Of a stretch of DNA of 5,342 bases, positions 1 to 4,820 are shown one piece after another. The notes below the pieces were generated by a model that saw only the letters and a list, made by a program, of their open reading frames with translations, made no database searches and was not told where the DNA came from. Every line of letters starts with the position of its first letter. Positions within the stretch are counted from its first letter, which is position 1. The stretch is from contig JAAYBY010000304.1 in the NCBI GenBank assembly GCA_012729935.1, positions 1 through 5,342 of the forward strand. Direction: 5' to 3'. Position numbers and translations under genes: made by a program. Source of the stretch: Clostridiaceae bacterium (GTDB lineage: Bacteria; Bacillota; Clostridia; Saccharofermentanales; UBA5734).

Positions 1-72
1 GACGCCATCATCACCAACAACGTTGAACAGGCTATCGCTATCAGACAGCAGCTTGTGGAGTCGCAGGCATAA
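1..72 (+). CDS. C-terminal end of a probable glycerophosphodiester phosphodiesterase (5' end outside window)
   Basis: Frame 1 is open from the first base to TAA at 70-72 and gives 23 residues beginning DAIITNNVEQAIAIR. The pattern 'DaIITnn...A...R' near a C-terminus is typical of the last beta strand and helix of glycerophosphodiester phosphodiesterases (GDPD, TIM-barrel), which commonly end in 'GvDgIITD.P..a.e'. Those enzymes hydrolyse glycerophosphodiesters to glycerol-3-phosphate and an alcohol. None of the catalytic His, Glu or Asp residues lie in this fragment, so the call rests on one short motif. The gene ends 11 bases before the MFS start and shares its strand, so the two are probably one operon. 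A different TIM-barrel enzyme cannot be excluded. Confidence 0.5.
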   Translation, partial: DAIITNNVEQAIAIRQQLVESQA

Positions 73-73
73 C

Positions 74-79
74 AGGAGG
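74..79 (+). promoter_or_regulatory. Shine-Dalgarno site of the MFS gene
   Basis: AGGAGG lies 4 bases before the ATG at 84 and directly after the TAA of the upstream gene. It fixes the MFS start at 84. No promoter or terminator fits into the 11-base gap, which supports co-transcription with the upstream gene. Confidence 0.8.
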
Positions 80-83
80 ATTT

Positions 84-1385
84 ATGCAGAAACTGAATTA
101 TCGGAAAACATTCCTGATTGGTTTCGGATTTTTTGCCAGCTCGTTGGCCTGGAGTCTTTACAACAGCTTTGTCCCGGTGCTGTTGAAAGAAAGATATCTC
201 GAAAGCACAGCCCTGATCGGGTTCATCATGACCATCGACAATATTTTCGGAGTTGTTTTTCAGCCGCTGGTCGGACAACTAAGCGATCGGACACATACGC
301 GAATCGGTAAGCGAATGCCGTATATCCTGTTTGGTATACCGGTCTGTGCTGCTGCGTTCTTCTTTATTCCCAGAACCGGCAGTCTGGCCGCCATGATGAG
401 CGTCATCATCCTCTTCAATCTGGTTATGTCAATCTGGCGTTCGCCTGTCGTTTCACTCATGCCGGATCTGACGCCATCTGTCCATCGCAGCAAAGCCAAC
501 GGGATCATCAATCTGATGGGCGGTGTCGGCGGTATCATCGCTTTTCTGGTCGGCGGATACCTTGCCAAAGTCGGCGGTGACAATATGCCGTTTCTCATGG
601 GTTCAATCGTGATGATTTTCGCCCTGCTGATGCTGCTGTTTTTTGTCAAAGAACCCGACAGCCGACGGCTTGCCCGCGCCTTCGATGCCCGTGAGCAGCT
701 GATCAGCCAGCAGCCTGCCGAACCGGAGATCAAGAAAGAGACGTTCAAGCAGAGCCTTGGACTGCTGAACCGGTCACAAAAGCGCAGCCTTCTGGCTTTA
801 CTCACGGCAATTTTCTTCTGGTTTTGCGGCTACAATGCGGTGGAATCTTTTTTCACCCTGTATGCGACGGAGCAGTTGGGCGTTGGAAAAGGCGACGCTG
901 CCATGATGCTTACGCTGTTCTCTCTGGCACTCGTTGTATTTGCGCTGCCTTCCGGCATTTTGGCCAGCCGGTACGGCCGGAAGCGACTGATCGTAATCGG
1001 GCTGATCGGTATGATTGCCGTCTTCACACCCATGCTGTTCATTGAAGAGCTGATGGTTTTACGTGTATTGTTGTTTGCGGGCGGTTTCTTCTGGGCGTGT
1101 GTCAATATCAATTCACTGCCGATGGTCGTTGAACTGGCAACGCGTGAGCGCATCGGCAGTTTTACCGGCTATTATTATTTCTTCTCATTCAGCGCGGCAA
1201 TCCTGAGTCCTGTATTGTTTGGCTGGATCCGGGACTTGACAAAAACCTATTCGACTTTGTTCTTATACTCAATCATCTCTTTTGCCCTGGCGTTGATCTG
1301 TATGCTGATCGTCAGACACGGTGAAGCTGACCCGACAGCAGCGGCCCCGGACGATGAGCTGCTGCTGAGCAAAGAGCCGTCATGA
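84..1385 (+). CDS. SLC45/GPH-like MFS transporter (putative sugar or glycoside symporter)
   Basis: A complete 433-residue integral membrane protein with about 12 hydrophobic segments in two halves, split by a polar central loop at residues 190-235. The first half carries a motif A-type loop, GQLSDRTHTRIGKRMP (64-79). The doubled Thr-Arg form of this loop is typical of the GPH and SLC45 sugar/cation symporters. The segment MPDLTPSVHRSKANG followed by INLMGGVGG (126-150) and NINSLPMVVE (341-350) also fit bacterial SLC45-like proteins. The second half has the degenerate counterpart GILASRYGRKR (291-301). Known relatives carry disaccharides or glycosides with protons; the substrate here is inferred only at that level. 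The start is set by AGGAGG at 74-79. The cytoplasmic tail after residue 410 is short and acidic. The gene follows a probable phosphodiesterase gene, which may supply a related substrate. Its stop is interlocked with that of the convergent ATPase gene. Confidence 0.87.
   Translation: MQKLNYRKTFLIGFGFFASSLAWSLYNSFVPVLLKERYLESTALIGFIMTIDNIFGVVFQPLVGQLSDRTHTRIGKRMPYILFGIPVCAAAFFFIPRTGSLAAMMSVIILFNLVMSIWRSPVVSLMPDLTPSVHRSKANGIINLMGGVGGIIAFLVGGYLAKVGGDNMPFLMGSIVMIFALLMLLFFVKEPDSRRLARAFDAREQLISQQPAEPEIKKETFKQSLGLLNRSQKRSLLALLTAIFFWFCGYNAVESFFTLYATEQLGVGKGDAAMMLTLFSLALVVFALPSGILASRYGRKRLIVIGLIGMIAVFTPMLFIEELMVLRVLLFAGGFFWACVNINSLPMVVELATRERIGSFTGYYYFFSFSAAILSPVLFGWIRDLTKTYSTLFLYSIISFALALICMLIVRHGEADPTAAAPDDELLLSKEPS
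1380..1385. other. Shared palindromic stop TCATGA of two convergent genes
   Basis: TCATGA equals its own reverse complement. On the + strand it is the last Ser codon and stop of the MFS gene; on the - strand it is the last Ser codon and stop of the ABC ATPase gene. The coding regions therefore overlap by exactly 6 bases with no intergenic gap. A 6-bp inverted repeat flanks the region (GAGCCG 1374-1379, CGGCTC 1404-1409), but no T-run follows it on either strand, so I see no intrinsic terminator at this junction. Confidence 0.95.
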
Positions 1386-2228
1386 GTGCGTGTCCATAAA
1401 ATCCGGCTCGACGCTGACGTCATCGGTATCGAAATCCCAGTTGCCCATTGGATTTCTGAAGGTCTTGGCTTTGATGCCAAACGCATAACTGATGTGGCCT
1501 TCATGAAGGACATCTTCCGGGTCGCCGGCAGCAACCAGCTGACCGTGAACCATCAGGAACACCTGGTGGCAGTATTTGGCTGCTGCCCTGAGATCGTGCA
1601 TCACGGTAATAACCAGCTTCCCGTCATCAGCCAACTGTCTTAGGATCCGGAACGTCTTATTGGCATGCCGGATGTCCAGACTCGATGTCGGTTCGTCGAG
1701 CAGAACCATGGGCGTATCCTGTGAGAGCACCCGCGCAAACATAACCCGCTGACGCTCACCGCCGGACAGTGCCGTTACGCGCTTGTCTGCATCGGCCAGG
1801 CAGCCTGCCAGCGTCATACAGTGGTCAGCAAGTCGATAGTCCTTATCCGAATAAGCGGACAACGCACCCAGGTAGGGGTGCCGACCCATCATGACCACGT
1901 CTCTGACTGAAAAATCAAACGGCATGACCGTGTCCTGATGCATATAGGAACAGAGCCGGGCATAGGTCCCGGCATGGAACTGGTGGACAGACTGGCCGTT
2001 GTACAGGACGTGTCCTTCTGCCGGTTTAATCAGGCCACCCAGCAGCCGCAGCAAGGTTGTCTTGCCGGCACCGTTAGGACCAACGATGCCAATCAGGGAG
2101 CCGTTGTCCGCGGAAAAGCTCACTGAATCTAGAATTTTCTGTCCTGTTTTAACAACATAGCCCAGTTTATGGCTGTCGATACGAACCGTTTGAACCGGTT
2201 GATTCGTCAATTCTGATGGGGAGGTCAC
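1380..2228 (-). CDS. ABC importer ATPase, FecE/FhuC/BtuD type
   Basis: A 282-residue cytoplasmic nucleotide-binding subunit that powers import through the FecCD permease encoded just upstream. All motifs are present and intact: Walker A GPNGAGKTT (50-58), Q-loop Gln98 in YMHQD, signature LSGGE (154-158), Walker B MVLLDE (174-179), D-loop SSLD (182-185) and H-loop His211 in VMHD. The form DVVMMGRHPYLG (110-121) after the Q-loop is typical of the iron/B12/siderophore importer ATPases. The start is GTG at 2228-2226, preceded by AGGAGG at 2243-2238 and overlapping the permease stop in GTGA, which implies translational coupling. The chain is somewhat longer than the usual 255-265 residues: about 15 extra residues precede the first strand, and an acidic tail (roughly 264-282) contains WDFDTDD. 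The role of the tail is unknown. The substrate cannot be inferred from this subunit. Confidence 0.94.
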   Translation of the reverse strand: MTSPSELTNQPVQTVRIDSHKLGYVVKTGQKILDSVSFSADNGSLIGIVGPNGAGKTTLLRLLGGLIKPAEGHVLYNGQSVHQFHAGTYARLCSYMHQDTVMPFDFSVRDVVMMGRHPYLGALSAYSDKDYRLADHCMTLAGCLADADKRVTALSGGERQRVMFARVLSQDTPMVLLDEPTSSLDIRHANKTFRILRQLADDGKLVITVMHDLRAAAKYCHQVFLMVHGQLVAAGDPEDVLHEGHISYAFGIKAKTFRNPMGNWDFDTDDVSVEPDFMDTHS

Positions 2229-3319
2229 AATAAACCACCTCCTTTTCGAGCAGAACGAAACAGCAGATAGAGAAAGTAGGGAGCACCGATCAATGCGGTA
2301 ACAATGCCGACCGATAACTCAGCACCGGTCGGCCAGGCGATCAGTCGTGTCAGAAGATCGCAGAACAGCAGAAATACAGCTCCGGCAAAAGCGCTGGCAA
2401 TCGACAGGATCCGATGTGACGGTCCGACGATCAGCCGCATGATATGCGGTATGATCAATCCCACAAATCCGATCGGTCCGGTAACGGCGACAATCGAACC
2501 GGTACAGACGGAAGCCAGAATAATCATGGCCAGCCGGGTTGTATTCGGTGATACGCCAAGTGCTTTGGCTTCTTCATCGCCAAGCAGCAGTATATCGAGA
2601 TCCCGCGCCTTTATGAAGATAACAGTCAGCGCTATCAGGACAGGAGCCAGCATAGCCAGCACATGTTCCCAACGCCTGTTTGCCAGACCGCCCATCGTCC
2701 AGAAAATATAGCTTGATACTTGATACTCGTTTGACATCATCAATGTCAGCGATGTCAGCGCACTGAACAGGGCACTGATCGCCAGACCGCTCATGATCAG
2801 GGTCACCGCTTTGGATTGATGACCGGCAGAAAACGCGACGCCGATAATCAGGCTGACAGCAAGCATTGCTCCGGTAAAAGCGAATATCGGTAACGTGAAA
2901 AATGAGGAAAGGCCGCCGGCAATCGCTAAAAGCGCGCCGAAACTGGCTCCGGCAGAAACCCCCAGAATGCCTGGTTCCGCGAGTGGATTGCGAAATATCC
3001 CCTGCATGACTGTTCCCGAAACGGCAAGTCCGGCTCCGGCCAGAACAGCTGCGATCACGCGCGGCATTCGAATCAAAAGCACAATTGTCCGATCAGCCGC
3101 ATCTGGTTCCGATACTGCAAAACCGATCCGATCCGCCACCACCTGGATAATGGTTGCCGGTTTAATGTGAACGGAGCCGAGCGCGACTGCAATGACTATG
3201 GAAACCAGCAGCAAGCTGCCTCCGGACAAGATAAGCCTCAACCATGAATGATGACCATTGGAATGTAGTGCTGGCAATTGATCTGCTGTCTGCCTGGAAA
3301 TCCGGCGATCATATTTCAT
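2225..3319 (-). CDS. FecCD-family ABC permease (metal-chelate/cobalamin type)
   Basis: A 364-residue polytopic membrane protein of the BtuC/FecC/FecD/FhuB fold, expected to form a homodimer with about 10 transmembrane helices per subunit. Family hallmarks in order are RMPRVIAAVLAGAGLAVSG (84-102), MQGIFRNPLAEPGILGVSAGA (105-125), the cytoplasmic coupling segment around LLGDEEAKALGV (245-256), GPIGFVGLIIPHIMR (281-295) and the C-terminal ELSVGIVTALIGAPYFLYLL (334-353). The N-terminus has about 27 polar residues before the first helix, slightly longer than usual. The start ATG (3319-3317) is preceded by GGGAG (3331-3327). It lies 14 bases after the binding-protein stop and overlaps the ATPase start, so the three genes form one operon. 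Only one permease gene is present, consistent with a homodimer. The family imports siderophores, heme, cobalamin and some other chelates; which one applies here is not visible. Confidence 0.94.
   Translation of the reverse strand: MKYDRRISRQTADQLPALHSNGHHSWLRLILSGGSLLLVSIVIAVALGSVHIKPATIIQVVADRIGFAVSEPDAADRTIVLLIRMPRVIAAVLAGAGLAVSGTVMQGIFRNPLAEPGILGVSAGASFGALLAIAGGLSSFFTLPIFAFTGAMLAVSLIIGVAFSAGHQSKAVTLIMSGLAISALFSALTSLTLMMSNEYQVSSYIFWTMGGLANRRWEHVLAMLAPVLIALTVIFIKARDLDILLLGDEEAKALGVSPNTTRLAMIILASVCTGSIVAVTGPIGFVGLIIPHIMRLIVGPSHRILSIASAFAGAVFLLFCDLLTRLIAWPTGAELSVGIVTALIGAPYFLYLLFRSARKGGGLL
2238..2243 (-). promoter_or_regulatory. Shine-Dalgarno site of the ATPase gene, inside the permease gene
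   Basis: On the - strand AGGAGG (2243-2238) is followed by nine bases and then GTG (2228-2226). It decides in favour of the GTG start. The site lies within the last codons of the permease, where it encodes part of the RKGGGLL tail. Confidence 0.85.
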
Positions 3320-3333
3320 TGCAGATCTCCCGT

Positions 3334-4374
3334 CTAGTCGCCATCTGAAAAATACGACGGATACGCAAATCGGGCAAGCTCTTCTGCCGCGAAAACCATA
3401 TAATGCGAGGTTGAGCCACGATACGTTTCGGTCAGCGCTACAATCCGATCTGACTGGACGGCGGGAAGCGTTTGAATCAACGGATCATTTTTTATCGACT
3501 CAATAATCGCGGCACCGTTATCTTCAATGGCTTTAAAATCGGATCCGAATGTGAATGATGGGACTACCAGTACATCTGGTTTCCACTCGCCGACTACTTT
3601 CTCTTTGCTGATGGCTGAATATGTCTTGACATCGCAGACATTGATCAAACCTGCCGCCGTTGCGATCGCTTCAAACGGCGACTCAGAACCGTAGGCAGCC
3701 AGCATTCCGGCACTGCTTCCGGAAGCATCATAGTAATCTTCATAGAACAGTGTTGTCAGCTTCTCGCTTTCGGGCAAATCGGCCAGCTTAGACTGAATGT
3801 CTGCCAGCGTCTGATCAACCGTCTGGATTAGCGCGTCGCCTTGATCACGTTCACCCACCGCGATTGAGATTGTTGTCAGAGCCTCTTTGATGCTGTCGTA
3901 GTCAACCGGCGATGCAAGCTGGAGAACAACAATTCCGGCATCAGTCAAGGTGCGTGTCAGCGATCCGTCTGCATCGGAAAACGTATCGATCAGCACCAGG
4001 TCAGGCTGAACAGCAACAATACCTTCTGGATCCTGAGTGTTAACACGGGCGGCAACTTTCGATGCTTTTTCGGCGGCAGCTGACAAAACCGGATCATCAC
4101 CCCAGGCTGACAGCGCTTTAATCCGGTCACTTTCGACCAGGTCAAGCAGCATCTCGCCGATCCACACACTGGTTGCGACAATCGCCTGAGGCTTATCAGA
4201 GATTACAACAGACTCACCCGAAGCGTTGTTAACCGTGACAGGATAGTCCGTGGTCTGAGTGTTTACGGTCGGTTCCGTTCCGGATGACTGGCAGGCACCA
4301 CCGGCCAGAAGGATTATAAGCGTTATCACACACAAGATTGCAAGTCTGCCGACTGCTTTATTTTCTAAAAGCAT
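3334..4374 (-). CDS. Lipoprotein substrate-binding protein of the ABC importer (periplasmic-binding fold, class III)
   Basis: The likely product is 346 residues, starting at ATG 4374-4372 and ending with TAG at 3334. An in-frame ATG at 4386 would add MEET. I prefer the inner start because GGAGG (4384-4380) sits 5 bases before it, while nothing similar precedes the outer one. A positive N-terminus and hydrophobic stretch end in LLAGGAC, giving a lipidated Cys28. Gly at -3 is unusual but is allowed by the broad lipobox pattern. A Ser/Thr-rich linker follows. The mature part fits the BtuF/FhuD-like family: ITVT-type first strand, a 'V(A)TS..IGEML..L' segment with Glu75, NTQDPEGIVAVQPDLVLID, a long connecting helix, and KEKVVGEWKPDVLVV in the C-lobe. 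The two lobe Glu residues usually contact permease Arg residues. It captures substrate outside the membrane. No substrate-specific motif is recognised. Confidence 0.9.
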   Translation of the reverse strand: MLLENKAVGRLAILCVITLIILLAGGACQSSGTEPTVNTQTTDYPVTVNNASGESVVISDKPQAIVATSVWIGEMLLDLVESDRIKALSAWGDDPVLSAAAEKASKVAARVNTQDPEGIVAVQPDLVLIDTFSDADGSLTRTLTDAGIVVLQLASPVDYDSIKEALTTISIAVGERDQGDALIQTVDQTLADIQSKLADLPESEKLTTLFYEDYYDASGSSAGMLAAYGSESPFEAIATAAGLINVCDVKTYSAISKEKVVGEWKPDVLVVPSFTFGSDFKAIEDNGAAIIESIKNDPLIQTLPAVQSDRIVALTETYRGSTSHYMVFAAEELARFAYPSYFSDGD

Positions 4375-4379
4375 TGTTT

Positions 4380-4384
4380 CCTCC
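4380..4384 (-). promoter_or_regulatory. Shine-Dalgarno site deciding the start of the binding-protein gene
   Basis: GGAGG on the - strand (4384-4380), followed by AAACA and then ATG at 4374. It overlaps the alternative upstream ATG at 4386-4384. Only TAGAGATCGATAAA precedes that alternative, a poor site. The true start is therefore probably 4 codons downstream of the longest open frame. Confidence 0.75.
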
Positions 4385-4424
4385 ATTTTATCGATCTCTA
4401 TTGATTACACATTGGGCTTCTTCT

Positions 4425-4446
4425 TTAATCAGTTTATGCTGATCAA
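4425..4446 (-). other. Hairpin in the leader upstream of the binding-protein gene
   Basis: On the - strand TTGATCAG (4446-4439), loop CATAAA, CTGATTAA (4432-4425). This is an 8-bp stem with one G-U pair. It is not followed by a T-run, so it is not a terminator. It lies about 40 bases before the ribosome binding site and could act on mRNA stability or be incidental in AT-rich DNA. Confidence 0.35.
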
Positions 4447-4521
4447 TAAGAATAACAAGAAAACGTCTTGCCTTTTTTTGTACAAATTTATGCTTCGCGA
4501 ATCGTATCAGTTATTAAATGC

Positions 4522-4558
4522 AAAAAAAAACAATTCCGGGGCACCATTCCCGGAATTG
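4522..4558 (-). terminator. Intrinsic terminator inside the leader (candidate attenuator)
   Basis: On the - strand the perfect 10-bp stem CAATTCCGGG / CCCGGAATTG (4558-4549 and 4540-4531) with loop AATGGTGC is followed at once by nine T (4530-4522). On the + strand no T-run follows, so it acts leftward. The gene to the right already has its own terminator at 4698-4721, and a good promoter candidate lies between the two. This places the hairpin in the leader of the ABC operon, about 60 to 95 nt into the transcript. It could instead be a back-up terminator if the operon promoter lies further left. Confidence 0.85.
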
Positions 4559-4573
4559 TCCTCGTTTGGAGGA
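4559..4573 (-). other. Small leader hairpin abutting the attenuator
   Basis: On the - strand TCCTC (4573-4569), loop CAAAC, GAGGA (4563-4559). The 5-bp stem ends on the base directly before the terminator stem, so the two could stack. The stem uses one of the two CCTCC tracts of the leader. Confidence 0.35.
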
Positions 4574-4595
4574 GAAAAGTATGAAAGAAGGAGGT

Positions 4596-4615
4596 TAGCA
4601 ATTCCTGTTTTGCTA
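4596..4615 (-). other. 5'-most leader hairpin containing a possible antiterminator strand
   Basis: On the - strand TAGCA (4615-4611), ten-base loop AAACAGGAAT, TGCTA (4600-4596). The segment GGAATTG (4605-4599) runs from the loop into the 3' arm and is a copy of the terminator's 3' arm. It is therefore complementary over 7 bases to CAATTCC (4558-4552), the terminator's 5' arm. Forming that pairing would open both this hairpin and the terminator. Confidence 0.4.
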
Positions 4616-4631
4616 TAGGTTAACTATATCA
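4611..4631. promoter_or_regulatory. Inverted repeat over the -10 box: operator candidate
   Basis: On the + strand TGCTATAG (4611-4618), centre GTTAA, CTATATCA (4624-4631). The arms match at 7 of 8 positions, and the inner 5 are perfect (TATAG/CTATA). It covers the -10 element TATAGT of the - strand promoter, a usual place for repressor binding. The central AGGTTAA recalls a half-site of DtxR/IdeR-type metal repressors, and the TGATA arm recalls a Fur half-site, but neither consensus fits as a whole. The regulator is unknown. Confidence 0.4.
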
Positions 4632-4653
4632 GACGACTTTTAAAAAAAATCAA
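4623..4653 (-). promoter_or_regulatory. Putative promoter of the ABC importer operon
   Basis: On the - strand TTGATT (4653-4648) serves as -35 and TATAGT (4628-4623) as -10, with a 19-base spacer. The long spacer is offset by an extended -10, TG-A-TATAGT (TG at 4631-4630). The spacer begins with a T-run. The predicted start is near 4616, which puts the first hairpin at the very 5' end of the RNA. Confidence 0.45.
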
Positions 4654-4680
4654 ATTAAATATGAATAAATGTGAACAAGG

Positions 4681-4721
4681 TAAGAATAAAGAAATAACGG
4701 CTGTCGATTGATCGACAGCCG
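4681..4721 (-). terminator. Terminator of the membrane-protein gene to the right
   Basis: On the - strand a perfect 10-bp stem CGGCTGTCGA / TCGACAGCCG (4721-4712 and 4707-4698) with a 4-base loop is followed by the T-rich run TTATTTCTTTATTCTT (4697-4682). The + strand side lacks T. It lies about 100 bases after the stop at 4821. The stretch 4722-4820 between stop and hairpin holds nothing I recognise. Confidence 0.8.
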
Positions 4722-4820
4722 CCTGGTTCATCTAGTTTCGCTATTCTATGTTGTTTATCATTTTCGAATTGCCCAGAGCAGCTGCAGATACCTGTTGATC
4801 CGCAACGCTGATTCAGGTGT

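Larger units (their letters stand above)
4375..4616 (-). promoter_or_regulatory. Long structured 5' leader of the ABC importer operon
   Basis: About 240 non-coding bases separate the putative transcription start (near 4616) from the binding-protein start. On the - strand the order is: hairpin 4615-4596, a pyrimidine-rich run with two CCTCC tracts (4594-4590 and 4572-4568), a small hairpin 4573-4559, a strong terminator 4558-4522, an AT-rich segment with the 8-bp palindrome TTCGCGAA, a hairpin at 4446-4425, then the ribosome binding site. No convincing open reading frame is seen on either strand. The terminator inside the leader suggests transcription attenuation. I do not see the conserved boxes of cobalamin, yybP-ykoY, NiCo or T-box leaders. 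Alternatively, a second promoter to the left of 4522 could serve the operon, though I found only poor matches there. Confidence 0.45.

Noticed and set aside
260..805. Long open frame on the - strand inside the MFS gene (181 codons)
   Set aside because: It lies wholly antisense to a clearly recognised transporter, and its composition (many Arg, Ser, Pro) is that of a shadow frame. No ribosome binding site was seen.
2304..2711. Open frame on the + strand inside the permease gene (135 codons)
   Set aside because: It is antisense to an intact FecCD permease, and the translation has no domain or membrane pattern.
4456..4479. Possible + strand terminator: CAAGA/TCTTG stem followed by CC and seven T
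   Set aside because: The stem is only 5 bp and AT-rich, and no gene on the + strand ends before it. It is probably chance in AT-rich DNA.
4568..4599. Short + strand reading frame with GGAGGAG before ATG (MKEGG then stop)
   Set aside because: Five codons only, on the strand opposite the leader. The apparent ribosome binding sites are the complement of the leader's CCTCC tracts.
4375..4616. Cobalamin riboswitch, expected for some BtuFCD-type operons
   Set aside because: I could not find the B12-box-like conserved core (GCCACTG), and the space before the terminator is far too short for that aptamer.
4259..4618. Open frame on the + strand from inside the binding-protein gene through the leader (119 codons)
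   Set aside because: It starts antisense to the signal peptide region and runs through the terminator and leader hairpins. The translation is not protein-like, and the AT-rich leader explains its openness.
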